DNA of 64,000 nt from Eremothecium cymbalariae DBVPG#7215 (GCF_000235365.1 NC_016456.1:248001-312000), one strand, 5' to 3'; positions 18,920 to 28,852 are shown, numbered from the stretch's first letter. Notes: generated by a model not told the origin, from the sequence alone. Made by a program: numbers and translations.

Positions 18920-20698
18920 TTATTTATCGTTTGAAGAAATGGCTTCTTCATGTGTTTCCCTCAACATCTTGACTCGGTCGTCGATGTAAGCGCACATGGC
19001 ATTAAAACTCTCAGTACTGGTAACCTGGAGAGTGTGGTATTCGAACTTAATGGCATCATCGGAGCAGATATATTTCTGAAGACCTTCGAACGCAAAAAGC
19101 TCGACATCGAAGTAGTTTATGTTCTTTAAGTTCTTAAACGATCTAAATTGTTTTCCAGACTTGTCTAGATATATCTTTTCTCGATAGAGGTCCCATGGTA
19201 TAAGCTTGTGGAAGCTGGCATGGATGAACATAATATCTACACCATCGAAATCTTTGTGATGTAACATTTCATCTTTGAAATCCTGGTTTACGTTGTAGTC
19301 AGAATTATAGGTTCCTAGATGTGCGATATTTTCAGTCATATATTCTTTAGCCTTTTTCCAGTTGGCATAGTCTTGAGTAAAATCATGTTGCAACAAGCCC
19401 ACGCCCTTGAACGAACCATCATCGCCAAAGTAACCATCAAAGAGCAATGGGTTTTTAACTTGGTAGTAAGGTTTCTTTAATGCATGAGCTGCAAATATAA
19501 ATGTTTCCTTGTCACCCTGCCCCGAAGTGCCCAAAGAAGACATTTGGTAAAACCATTGTTCTCCGTAGTAGTTATAGTATAATGCAAGCAATAAAGTGCT
19601 CAAATGCTTTCCTTTATTAACCAATAACTGCCCAGACTCACTGGATAGATCAGGTATTGCACCTGCTAGATCATGCAAGGGTACATGTGCCATGTTATAC
19701 TTAGCATCATTTGGAACGTCAGGATTTTTGTATCGAGACGGTGGTGAAAGATCATCGTATGAATTCCTTATGCGGTTTCTAAAATCAATGTCTATATCAG
19801 CAATTTCATAAAAAACAGGCGCGGTTTGCCGCCTCCAAATATCGGGCCACAAAATTAGTCCTGTTTCCTTATACGGCTCACTCTCAAAAACATCATCAAG
19901 TGGCTTGATTGGGATATTATCTGCATCGATTAGAATTACATCCTTAAACGAACTGAGTAATAAGGCTGCCAGCTTTGTCTCGTAAGACTTAAAGTCGTGC
20001 AATTTGGAAACTGTATTTGGCAACGCTTTTGGCAACAAAATACATTCAGCATTCCATTTTCTAATAGCGCGACAGAAATGAATGTCACCTATGTCACCTT
20101 CAGGGATCAGAACCTCCACTGGCAATTTAGTTCCATGCTCTCTCAATGCTCGGAGCATAGTCAATGCTAATATCGAATACTTGCCACCACCAACTGTCAC
20201 AATACCAGCCTCTTTTGGAAATAATTCATTAAATAATGCTGATTTTGTGTCGACCGTTAAGTGTCGATTAATATGTTTGATGAAACCTAAATGGCTCTTC
20301 TTTAGTTCTGCTGTTGATACTTCTGATGGTCTAAAACACTTTCGACGGGCTGCATATGATAAATACTCCCCGTCAGTTGGATCAGTGCTTCCAAATGATA
20401 CATCATGCAAGTCACATGTTTTGTCCTTTAGCGAGTTCTTGTCTTCGGGCCCTTTGGGTGGCTTAAACTTCTCTAGCGCCAGGAATAAATCCTTGTAAAA
20501 TGACTCTTTTGTTAGATGTTTCTTACCAAAAGGCAAGATGTCACCTATAATATTAGATGACGAATGTGATACGAACATCTTACTTGGATTATAAATCATA
20601 TCCGTCATTGAAAGCCCCAAATGTATTAACAAACTAGTGGATATTAGCATTAAAACGACCGCGAAGAAGATCAACTTCTTCCTCAGTTTGAGAATCAT
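18920..20698 (-). CDS. MNN5: Mnn5, Golgi alpha-1,2-mannosyltransferase (GT71)
   Basis: Type II Golgi enzyme that adds alpha-1,2-linked mannose to mannan side branches (YJL186W, paralogous to MNN2). One membrane anchor lies at about residues 9-31 (LIFFAVVLMLISTSLLIHLG). The lumenal catalytic domain carries VTVGGGKYSILALTMLRALR (about 168-187), VEVLIPEGDIGD (about 195-205) and the metal-binding D258-A-D260 in VILIDADNIPIKPLDDVF. WPDIWRRQTAP and GDKETFIFAAHAL are further GT71 blocks. It has 592 residues, close to yeast Mnn5 (586). It is divergent from SWE1. Mnn2 is the alternative name, but position favours Mnn5. Confidence 0.93.
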   Translation of the reverse strand: MILKLRKKLIFFAVVLMLISTSLLIHLGLSMTDMIYNPSKMFVSHSSSNIIGDILPFGKKHLTKESFYKDLFLALEKFKPPKGPEDKNSLKDKTCDLHDVSFGSTDPTDGEYLSYAARRKCFRPSEVSTAELKKSHLGFIKHINRHLTVDTKSALFNELFPKEAGIVTVGGGKYSILALTMLRALREHGTKLPVEVLIPEGDIGDIHFCRAIRKWNAECILLPKALPNTVSKLHDFKSYETKLAALLLSSFKDVILIDADNIPIKPLDDVFESEPYKETGLILWPDIWRRQTAPVFYEIADIDIDFRNRIRNSYDDLSPPSRYKNPDVPNDAKYNMAHVPLHDLAGAIPDLSSESGQLLVNKGKHLSTLLLALYYNYYGEQWFYQMSSLGTSGQGDKETFIFAAHALKKPYYQVKNPLLFDGYFGDDGSFKGVGLLQHDFTQDYANWKKAKEYMTENIAHLGTYNSDYNVNQDFKDEMLHHKDFDGVDIMFIHASFHKLIPWDLYREKIYLDKSGKQFRSFKNLKNINYFDVELFAFEGLQKYICSDDAIKFEYHTLQVTSTESFNAMCAYIDDRVKMLRETHEEAISSNDK

Positions 20699-21436
20699 TA
20701 TGACTGCAGATAGTAGCTTCTGACACTTTGTGATTGTGTGATGCTATGGTTCAATGTGTCTTCTGTAAACCTTAAATTTAGTCTCATGAATGGAAGAAAC
20801 TTACAACTGGTCATTCGAACAATACAGCTAACTCGAACAATTAGAAACGTTATACATTCAGACAATTGAAACGGTTCCAAAAAGTTTCAACGTGCATAGA
20901 AATTGAAGATTCTCAAAACGGAATTTCGTAGTGTCTAGATGTAAAACCACATCGCGAAAATTTTGTTGACATATATTTTAACAAGAAAAACACGAACGCA
21001 ATTGTTTTTAAATCCATTTAGGCATCACGTTGAACAATAGAGGTAAACAGAGAGCAACTCCTCGAGGGTTGTCCGGTAGTTGGTGCCAGACAATGTTGTG
21101 TTCGAATTGTGTAAAGCTGTAGACAGGTTAGTAGTAGTGGAGGTGACTCGATATGAAGTTCCTTATTCTGTTTGAGTTATTTTAATTTTTACCCCTTTTA
21201 GAGTGTTCTTAAGGAGTGGCTTCTGCAAGACACGCAGATTGCGCATTCGGTTGGGGAGCTAGTGTTTACTATAGATTTTGAGACAATATTGTACACTTGA
21301 CAGAAACCAAAAGCGCACTTCGAGGGGGAGAAAGGTATTCAGAGGCGACAAAGTTCTTATAGAACATAAGGAAAGAAGGTAGTTAGCTTCCTGCTCGAGG
21401 ACTACTTAGCATAGCAAGTCAAGGGAAAGGACCAAC
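20699..21436. promoter_or_regulatory. Divergent promoter MNN5/SWE1
   Basis: A 738-bp spacer. CGCGAAAA at 20953-20960 fits the SBF/SCB core (CRCGAAA) and lies about 480 bp before SWE1, a G1/S-regulated SBF target in S. cerevisiae. A weaker CACGAAC lies near 20991. No coding frame is supported here. Confidence 0.5.
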
Positions 21437-23626
21437 ATGGCTTCGGGGCACAGCAGCATAACAGCTATGGATCAATCGCCCTTTATACGCACACATCATA
21501 ACATATCACCCACACTGCAGTTCAACCAAGGTATACAGGAAGATGATGAACTGAGTGATTTCGATCTTGATAGTGAAACCAGGGAATTTAGCAATGCATC
21601 GAACAACTTAAGATTTTATTCCTCCAGACAATCTCCTGGGTTAACACGAAGTGTCGGTACGCTAAATTTATCGCTTGAAAACACAGGATTAAATGCCGCG
21701 GCACTATCGTCTGGAGAGACTCTATCACGGATCCATGAGGAGGACGGCGAGGAAGATGGTGTAAGTGTTTGCTATGAGCCCCCCGGAACAGTGGGGCGTG
21801 TTGGTGAGGATGACTTGCACCGAAACATGAAGCGGTGGATTTCGTTTTCTCCGAAATATGATAAAAAGCTGAAGAGGACTGCAAGTAAATCCGAGGTAAG
21901 AACACCCCTGATACCAGTGAACTTTCGATCACTTGAGAATGATTCCAATATACAAAGATTGTGGATGGGATCAGCAGCAAGTCCATTCGGAAACAAAAGA
22001 AAAATGCGGAAACCACTAGAACCACTCCAATCATTCACGGATGTAAAACCAGACCAATCAGCATTCCAACAGAAAGGTCTTATATCGAAATTACATTCTA
22101 GTTTATTCCCACAGAAGCTGGCTATTCCGGATACCCCCGTAAAAAGATCACCGCATTCTTCTATAATGGACTCACCGATGGACTCATCTACGTATCATTC
22201 TTTGACCACTGTTCACGATTCCAAGTTTTTAAAGCATTCCCCCCCAGTAATACCACCTAGTATGTCTCCCATAAATAGTTCTCCGACCCATCCCCTTAGA
22301 TTACAGCGACCTTGCAGTGCAAGAGACCACCATATGCAAAGGAAAAAACGATCTAAAGTTATTAAAAACACGGAGTTGGCAAATAAGCTGCAACAATTCA
22401 CAGATGATTTGTTTGGAAATAGTGATGAGGATCCACTCTTTAATTCTTCACCTCTGGAAGGTTCAAAGAAGCCAGAAGTTCTACTGAATGCGATGAAGTC
22501 ATACCACCAGTCACCCACAAGATTTACTTTACAACATTCACAGTGCAAACATATGACCAAACACCGATCAATCAACGCCACCTTGCGTAATCCGGATGAA
22601 CATCTCTCCACCAGGTTTTCGTATGTGACTATGATTGGAAAGGGCCAATTTTCTACAGTATACCAAGTATGTTTCCCAGAAACGCAAATGAAATACGCTA
22701 TTAAGAGCATGGCGCCAAAAAAGCACAATCTCAAAAGTCGCATTATACAGGAAATAAGGTTACTTTCAGAAATCAGCGCCGAAACACGAGATGACGAAGG
22801 AAAGGAGTATATCATCCAGTTTATATCCTCATGGGAATATCAGGGATCGTTTTACCTCATGACCGAACTATGTGAAAACGGTAATTTGGATCAATTTCTT
22901 CAGGAGCAGCTGGTAGCACGCTCCAGACGATTAGAAGATTGGAGGATTTGGAAAATAATAGTAGAGATTTGCCTTGCCTTGAGATTCATACATGACTCAT
23001 GCTCTATTGTACACTTAGATCTTAAGCCAGCAAATATCATGATCACCTTCGAAGGAACTTTGAAATTAGGCGACCTTGGCATGGCCACCAAGTTGCCGCT
23101 GGTTGACAAAAATTTTGAAAACGAGGGTGACAGAGAATATATTGCCCCTGAGATAATATCTGATAGCATATATGACTTTAAAGCGGATATTTTCTCTCTA
23201 GGCTTAATCATTGTAGAAATCGCTGCAAACGTCGTTTTACCTGATAACGGCAATGCATGGCATAAGCTCAGATCTGGTGACCTCTCTGACGCAGGTCGAC
23301 TGAGCAGCACCGAAATATATTCAGACTCTATTTTCTCATCCAATAACATAAACAATACCCATCTCACAGATACAACCCGCCCCAGTTATAGTGTGGGTAG
23401 TGGTCTAATCAAAACTAATACCCCTGCATGGGTGCCTAGGTTCCTGATCGACACCGACTCTCTTGAAAGAATGGTCATCTGGATGATCGAGCCAGATTAC
23501 AGAAAACGCCCTAGTGCAAAAGAAATCCTGCAGACAGAAGAGTGCCAGTATGTGGAACTAACCAGAAAAGCTGGCGCCGTTATCCAAGAAGATGACTTTG
23601 GTCCCAAGCCTGAATTTTTTGCCTAA
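21437..23626 (+). CDS. SWE1: Swe1, Wee1-family kinase inhibiting Cdc28
   Basis: Dual-specificity kinase that phosphorylates Tyr19 of Cdc28 and restrains mitotic entry as part of the morphogenesis checkpoint (YJL187C). The first 390 residues are disordered with many Ser/Thr-Pro sites, as in Wee1 regulatory regions. The kinase domain runs from about residue 390 to the end: glycine loop IGKGQFSTVY (G401, G403), Lys423 in YAIKSM, catalytic HLDLKPANIM with Asp528, and Asp546 in GDLGMATKLPL. The DFG triplet reads DLG here. APE follows as REYIAPEII. An insert between about 590 and 660 is Ser/Asn-rich. It has 729 residues against 819 in yeast, shorter mainly at the N-terminus. Confidence 0.95.
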   Translation: MASGHSSITAMDQSPFIRTHHNISPTLQFNQGIQEDDELSDFDLDSETREFSNASNNLRFYSSRQSPGLTRSVGTLNLSLENTGLNAAALSSGETLSRIHEEDGEEDGVSVCYEPPGTVGRVGEDDLHRNMKRWISFSPKYDKKLKRTASKSEVRTPLIPVNFRSLENDSNIQRLWMGSAASPFGNKRKMRKPLEPLQSFTDVKPDQSAFQQKGLISKLHSSLFPQKLAIPDTPVKRSPHSSIMDSPMDSSTYHSLTTVHDSKFLKHSPPVIPPSMSPINSSPTHPLRLQRPCSARDHHMQRKKRSKVIKNTELANKLQQFTDDLFGNSDEDPLFNSSPLEGSKKPEVLLNAMKSYHQSPTRFTLQHSQCKHMTKHRSINATLRNPDEHLSTRFSYVTMIGKGQFSTVYQVCFPETQMKYAIKSMAPKKHNLKSRIIQEIRLLSEISAETRDDEGKEYIIQFISSWEYQGSFYLMTELCENGNLDQFLQEQLVARSRRLEDWRIWKIIVEICLALRFIHDSCSIVHLDLKPANIMITFEGTLKLGDLGMATKLPLVDKNFENEGDREYIAPEIISDSIYDFKADIFSLGLIIVEIAANVVLPDNGNAWHKLRSGDLSDAGRLSSTEIYSDSIFSSNNINNTHLTDTTRPSYSVGSGLIKTNTPAWVPRFLIDTDSLERMVIWMIEPDYRKRPSAKEILQTEECQYVELTRKAGAVIQEDDFGPKPEFFA

Positions 23627-24643
23627 GAGCATCTCTGCGTAAGCTTCCTTGAAACTTTTTGTTACGTAGTTTTTGTTTAAAGCCCATGAACTTAAATAGT
23701 GAAAACCCTGCAAAAATGTGGGATTGACTGGCCAATATACAATCTTAGTAGATCACAGACATAGGGAGGTTTCTTTGTTATTTCATAAGCGATCGGAGAG
23801 TACCAACCGTTCTATAGAGAATAGTCATTTCTTTTATCAATGATTTCCAATTAAAGCAAATCAACAGCCCTAAAAGTTCCCTGTTCAAGCGCGTTTATCG
23901 TCTCCGAACGCGCTACAGATTGCAAAGTGACAGACAGAGACAGACAGCACGATCCTGAACAATTACGAAGTACTTAAGTAGCAACATGTAGACGGTTGCA
24001 TATGGTCCTTTTTGATATATAAGACAATTACTAAGGATGTGTACCGGCCGCTAGGCCGCTGGGCTGGTAGGATTGCTCAGATGTAAGCGAAGCTTCATAT
24101 TAATCCTCTGGGGAATGAATGGACTTGATTAAAGGGTGGCATTCGTTATATGTAGATTGCTGTGGATCTATCTACGTCCAGTAGGATACATTGTTAGCTG
24201 CATATTAGTAATGAATATTCAAACACTGTTGAATGCTAGATGGTATCTGAAAATAATTCAATGACTTTAGTGAACGTGAACAATGGGAATCTTTCTAGGG
24301 AAACAACGTATACTGCTTACTGCCTTTAAGTAAAGCAAACAATAAGCAAGAGGTGTGCCCACAGGGGGAAGCCTCCGCTTTTCCTCTTTGGCAGTATTCT
24401 TCCGACTGTAATTAAACAAGCTTGTGTACCCAACCAACCTAGGGTCGGAGAACCCACAGGACGTCTACGTGCGTGTGAGTATTGAAGCTAATTAATTGTT
24501 AATGATATATATATTACCAACATAATATACCGCTATAAAAACGGAAAAACGACATTTTTATATATCTAAAATGTTAACAAGGGTGAAACGCTGGATATAG
24601 TAACATGTACATGACTTGCTGCATGATTCCAAATATTGCTAGA
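23627..24643. other. Convergent 1-kb spacer SWE1/RPL39
   Basis: A 1,017-bp spacer between the 3' ends of SWE1 and RPL39. It has a perfect 8-bp inverted repeat AGCGCGTT/AACGCGCT with an 11-nt loop (23888-23914), a short CAGACAGAGACAGACAG simple repeat just after it (about 23931-23948), and a GC-rich patch at 24042-24070. No tRNA or snoRNA is recognisable. Confidence 0.5.
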
Positions 24644-25190
24644 TTAGATACCTAGCTTGGTTCTTCTCCAGTGTCTTCTCTTGGCATTGTAACGGATGGT
24701 GTTGTTGGTCTTCAATCTGAACCATTGTGGTAATGGTCTATTTTGGTTCTTAGCCTTAGCCAACTTTTGTTTAATCTTAAAAGACTTTTTAGCCTGGTTT
24801 AAAAAAATAATATCGTTAGTAAACTTGTTCATCCATGTCGTACCTCCCAATTACACGGAAAACTTCAGGGACCAATAATTCATCTCGCAATTCTCGAGGA
24901 CATATGCACTTCTGATATTGCTGCAACTCATACCAACAAAAAACGTCCCGCTTTTACAGCAGCTGGACAGCCGCCTCCTATACAAGCATAATCTTCAAGC
25001 TAGCAGTTTTCCACCTGTTCCTTATATCTCCTTGAAGCAATTTGCACAACCGACCCTCCCGTCATATCTTGCGAACATTAAAAAAATCCATCAATACCAC
25101 TATCGCTGTTTAGGTCCCAGACTAGTTTCCCATCACTTGGTTTTCTGATCTTATCATATCTTGTAATCTAACTATAACACATACAGCCAT
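24644..25190 (-). CDS. RPL39: Ribosomal protein eL39 (Rpl39), two exons
   Basis: Small basic protein of the 60S exit tunnel (YJL189W). Exon 1 is only six bases, ATGGCT at 25190-25185. The intron (25184-24794, 391 nt) has GTATGT, TACTAAC at 24821-24815 and an ACCAG acceptor. Exon 2 (24793-24644) encodes [20 protein letters not shown] and [16 protein letters not shown]. The joined product is 51 residues starting MAAKKSF, the same size and start as yeast Rpl39 (MAAQKSF), which also has a tiny first exon. The open frame alone would wrongly extend upstream into the intron. It is divergent from RPS22. Confidence 0.95.
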
Positions 25191-25783
25191 CTTCCTAATT
25201 ATCGCTATGGTTTCTCTTACCTGCAGTGCAATATTAACGAATGTAGAGCGTAGCTTCTTTTCTGTTTTCGCTTGAGGCCTGGCGCTGCAGTTACAGTAGG
25301 AACCAGTGTGGGGGCGGCGGGCTGCCTGAGAGCGGTCAGCCTAGCGAGCACCTAGGCTTGGAGAGAAGCTGCCTGTCTGTCCCGCCAACAGCGGCGATGG
25401 CGGGGGTTCCGCCCAGCCTAGGTGCTCGCTAGGCTGAGTGTCCTCCTCGCTGTGCCCCCAAACACTGAAACTAGAAAAAAAATCCAGTATTCGTGGTGGT
25501 GCGAGACGGAAAACAAGGACATGTACACCCATATCCCACATCAATATTGGGGATTTTTCGCATGTCCGCGTCAGGGGTGCATCTGTACATTACACTATAA
25601 AAAGCAGTCACATGAAATTCGTTGACTCTCGGACAGTCGCCACCGGGCCGCCAGCTCCAGCCCCGCGGGATGGAGGGATTTGGAATTTTTCACATCCTAG
25701 AATCGGTTAACTGTAGACGTTAAGACAGAGAGCATTAGTTGTTTATAATTGACAGATAAATCCACCGAGAATCATAAGCAGCA
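25191..25783. promoter_or_regulatory. Divergent promoter RPL39/RPS22 with Rap1-type sites and a GC-rich hairpin
   Basis: A 593-bp spacer. An RPG-like Rap1 site, ACACCCATATCCC, lies at 25525-25537 and a HOMOL1-type site, CATCTGTACA, at 25580-25589; HOMOL1 is the older name for a second form of Rap1 site in ribosomal promoters. Between about 25265 and 25450 the DNA is markedly GC-rich and contains a 23-bp perfect inverted repeat (listed separately). Another GC-rich patch lies at 25635-25672. Confidence 0.75.
25336..25437. repeat. Perfect 23-bp inverted repeat with nested hairpin
   Basis: Arm 1 (25336-25358) begins TCAGCCTAGCGAGC and arm 2 (25415-25437) ends GCTCGCTAGGCTGA. All 23 positions are complementary and the pairing stops at both ends. 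The 56-nt loop holds a smaller inverted pair, CCCGCC (25381-25386) and GGCGGG (25399-25404). No flanking target duplication is visible. It could form a cruciform in DNA or a long hairpin if transcribed. Confidence 0.9.
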
Positions 25784-26176
25784 ATGACCAGAAGTTCCGT
25801 TCTAGCAGACGCTTTGAATGCCATCAACAATGCCGAAAAAGCCGGTAAGCGTCAGGTTTTGATTAGACCATCTTCCAAGGTTATTATCAAGTTCTTGCAA
25901 GTTATGCAGAAGCACGGTTACATCGGTGAATTTGAATACATCGATGACCACAGATCTGGTAAGATCGTTGTTCAGTTGAACGGTAGATTGAACAAATGTG
26001 GTGTTATCTCCCCAAGGTTCAACATCAAGATTAACGATGTTGAGAAGTGGACTGCCAATTTATTGCCAGCCAGACAATTCGGTTACATTATATTGACCAC
26101 CTCTGCGGGAATTATGGACCACGAGGAGGCCCACAGAAAGCACGTCTCTGGTAAGATCTTGGGTTTTGTATACTAA
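25784..26176 (+). CDS. RPS22: Ribosomal protein uS8 (Rps22)
   Basis: Small-subunit ribosomal protein uS8 (yeast Rps22A, YJL190C; paralog Rps22B), which binds the central domain of 18S rRNA. The 130 residues begin [20 protein letters not shown] and end [12 protein letters not shown], nearly identical to yeast and of equal length. There is no intron in the coding sequence and I see no TACTAAC branch upstream that would indicate a leader intron. It shares its upstream region with RPL39 and is convergent with RPS14. Confidence 0.98.
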   Translation: MTRSSVLADALNAINNAEKAGKRQVLIRPSSKVIIKFLQVMQKHGYIGEFEYIDDHRSGKIVVQLNGRLNKCGVISPRFNIKINDVEKWTANLLPARQFGYIILTTSAGIMDHEEAHRKHVSGKILGFVY

Positions 26177-26456
26177 GTTTAGTACGCACAAAGCCTCATT
26201 CATTTTAACCTACATAATAAGTTGTGTACCTTTTTTGTAATTCTGTAATAAGATAGAAAGAGAATTCATCATTTTACTTATGGTGCCACAGCTGTTCGCA
26301 TGCCAGTCACCATTGAGTGCGATTTGTATAAGCAGGTGCGTATGTCTTGCTTGAAATGTTTAAATTAAAAAGTACATGTACAGCTCTAACTACAACAAAT
26401 GATTGCAAAAGGGTCTAGATAATTTAAGTTAGCAGTAGTAAAGGCAAAAAAGAAAA

Positions 26457-27364
26457 CTATAATCTTCTACCTCTTCTACCACCCTTCTTTCTGGTAGAAT
26501 CCGATGGAACTGGGGTGACATCCTCGATACGGCCAATTCTCAAACCCGATCTGGCCAAAGCCTTCAAAGCGGCTTGTCCACCTGGACCTGGAGTCTTGGT
26601 CTTGGTACCACCAGTAGCTCTAATCTTAACGTGAACAGCAGTGATACCGACCTCCTTACACTTAGCAGCGACATCTTGAGCAGCCAACATAGCAGCGTAT
26701 GGAGAGGACTCATCTCTGTCGGCCTTGACCTTCATACCACCAGTGACTCTGGCGATGGTTTCCTTACCAGACAAGTCAGTGACGTGAACAAAGGTGTCAT
26801 TGAAAGAAGCATAAATTCTAGCAACACCAAAAACTTGGGAAGCGTTACGAGTTTGAGCCAAATCTGTGTAAAATTATTGTTAGTAAACTGACACTTGCCA
26901 AAATAGATCCTCCGTTTTAATTTCGTTCCTAAAGAAAAATTCACAATGTTTTTGCTTTAGTCGGCAATGACCTCATTAACCAAACCAACAAAGATCTTGA
27001 GAAGTCAAAATAGCACTTCAAGTTCCCCAAGAACCATTCACCAGAGACTCACTCGTCTAGGAGTGGCTTCTTGCAGCCAATGAGAATTTGTAATCTTTCC
27101 CGGACTGTCAATCCAGTACTCGTTATATTTGGGTTTGCACATTGTTTTAAAAACAGATAACAATTTGCCCAAATACTTCTCATAAAAAACTCTAAACGGG
27201 GACTCAGATTGTGAACGGCCAATTCAACCCTTAAGCTATATTTTCTGCTTCTGACACCTTACAAGACCCACCCTCTTTTTTATCATAAACCATTTGTGAT
27301 TTTCCTTAAATGAATAACTAAACGGTTTTATACAGGATACCACCCCTCACGTACCTTTAGCCAT
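26457..27364 (-). CDS. RPS14: Ribosomal protein uS11 (Rps14), two exons
   Basis: Small-subunit protein uS11 of the 40S platform (YCR031C/YJL191W pair). Exon 1 is ten bases (27364-27355, ATGGCTAAAG). The intron (27354-26864, 491 nt) has a GTACGT donor, TACTAAC at 26885-26879 and a CACAG acceptor. Exon 2 (26863-26457) reads [20 protein letters not shown] to [10 protein letters not shown]. The product is 138 residues, against 137 in yeast, where the intron also splits the first few codons. In S. cerevisiae, Rps14 represses RPS14B by binding RNA around its 5' splice site; whether the long intron here does the same is open. The apparent start at 26861 is a TTG, so the upstream exon is needed. Confidence 0.93.
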
Positions 27365-28168
27365 TCTTGATGATTCTATCGTTCTGATGTGGTTATAGTG
27401 AATAATAGCTGATGGAAGTACCAGATGCACAGATATGTAATAAAAGTTTGGTTTGCGAACGAGTCTTGCCCGCCAATGTTCCTGAGAGCCCTCCGCGCAG
27501 AATTTTGAGGGTGGAAAACTTCACAAGCTGGTGTACAGATGTACAAATTCAACACCCATACATTCCACAGTCACAAAATTTACCTATTACGTAAGTCAGC
27601 TAACTCACTCGCTGTGTGGAAGGATTCTTGATACTGCTACTACTGGTATCGCCAGATTTCTACCACAAGGTGGCATTATCCAGGCATTTATCCATGCTCT
27701 TCTCAATATTCTACTTCCTATATACAGCTACATAACAACCAAGTGAAAATATAGCAATGTTGTACGAATTGTGAAACTGTGTGACCCTTATATGAGGAGA
27801 AAGCCCTTTGTCGTTATCGAACAACCTCCAAATACCTTAGAAGTCTTAAAATTGTCGCTCTCGAACAAGTTGTAGAGAAGATATTGCCTGAAAAAAAGGT
27901 ACATAGTACCGTCACAAATCCACTACAATAATACTCGTTCTTGGAATGTACGGTTTATGAAAAGTCATATAAAACGTATGTGAAAAGTAGGCGACAGTAA
28001 TCAGGACACGATGATGAGGTCGGGGCTTTTATAAAATTAGAATGTCTTTAGAAAATATGTCCGGGTAATTAAAGTTTAGCGCCAAATTATTATGAGCTAT
28101 AGATAGGGTTTGGTTCATATTAACTTTAAGATAAGTATTCCAAGGTCAGAACTCCGCCGATCTTAGCA
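27365..28168. promoter_or_regulatory. Divergent region RPS14/SOP4 with Rap1-type sites
   Basis: An 804-bp spacer. An RPG-type Rap1 site, ACACCCATACATT, is at 27552-27564, and a HOMOL1-type CATCTGTACA (minus strand) is at 27541-27532, ten bases away. Both are about 170-200 bp upstream of the RPS14 ATG. The rest, to SOP4, holds no supported gene; I recall S. cerevisiae having snoRNA genes near RPS14A, but I cannot identify one here. Confidence 0.75.
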
Positions 28169-28852
28169 ATGTTTTGGCTATTTTTAGCCCTTCAATTAGT
28201 GAATGCTTTATGTTCGACAGTTACTATTAAGGGCCAGTTAAGTTTATCTCCCAGGAATATTACTAATAATGATGTGGTAAGATCGTTCTTTCGACTGTAT
28301 CAAGTTGGCAATTTCACTGGAAGACCATACGTAGATAATGCAAGTTTGAAGAATTTGGATGGTTATTTTGAATTTAAAGATGTTCCAATTTCTAGTGAAG
28401 AAAATGGCAAAAGTTATTACCAAATGGTCTGCTCATCTTTGGACTTTAATTTGAAACCTAATAGAATACTGATAGAAATCACCAACAATGGTAGTCAGGT
28501 ACCGCCAACCATCAAGGCTTTCCAGAATGTTTTTGGTAGAGAGAATTTCCCATCTCCTGAACTCCTTTATCCTGAACAATTAGTAGAACTGCCTGCGGAT
28601 CCTTTTATTGAAATCACATATGTCCAATCAGCCCCGCTAAGAAATTATATAATTCCAAGAAACCCAGGTATGCTACAAAGCGGTCCGTTGGCTAGTATTT
28701 TCAACTCGAAATACAAGCTGGCAGGGTTGATTACTGTAATTTGTTTACTGTTATTCCCATTGCTGGTGGAAAAGTTTGATCCTGAAACTGTGCAAGCTAT
28801 GAAGGAACAGAAGATAAATAAAGCTAAGGAGAGGTATGGAAAAAGTGCATGA
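28169..28852 (+). CDS. SOP4: Sop4, ER membrane complex subunit (EMC7)
   Basis: Type I ER membrane protein of the EMC, which inserts tail-anchored and multi-pass membrane proteins (YJL192C). A signal peptide (MFWLFLALQLVNALC) precedes a lumenal beta-sandwich of about 170 residues with NIT and NFT glycosylation sequons. One membrane span at about residues 189-206 (LAGLITVICLLLFPLLVEKF) is followed by a lysine-rich cytosolic tail (MKEQKINKAKERYGKSA). It has 227 residues against 234 in yeast. The start is the first ATG before the signal peptide. Confidence 0.94.
   Translation: MFWLFLALQLVNALCSTVTIKGQLSLSPRNITNNDVVRSFFRLYQVGNFTGRPYVDNASLKNLDGYFEFKDVPISSEENGKSYYQMVCSSLDFNLKPNRILIEITNNGSQVPPTIKAFQNVFGRENFPSPELLYPEQLVELPADPFIEITYVQSAPLRNYIIPRNPGMLQSGPLASIFNSKYKLAGLITVICLLLFPLLVEKFDPETVQAMKEQKINKAKERYGKSA

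Noticed and set aside
21588..22038. Long antisense frames inside SWE1 and other large genes
   Set aside because: They are shadows of strongly conserved coding frames on the other strand.
25341..25710. Open frames through the GC-rich RPL39/RPS22 promoter
   Set aside because: They follow from GC-rich inverted-repeat sequence and resemble no protein family.
26864..27354. Possible C/D snoRNA inside the RPS14 intron (ATGATAA to CTGA on the minus strand)
   Set aside because: The C box is imperfect and the flanks do not pair.
27370..27412. TGATGA and CTGA boxes just before RPS14
   Set aside because: Too short and overlapping the RPS14 leader; spacing does not fit a guide RNA.
28011..28017. ATGATGA, a perfect snoRNA C box upstream of SOP4
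   Set aside because: No CTGA D box or terminal stem follows within 120 bases.
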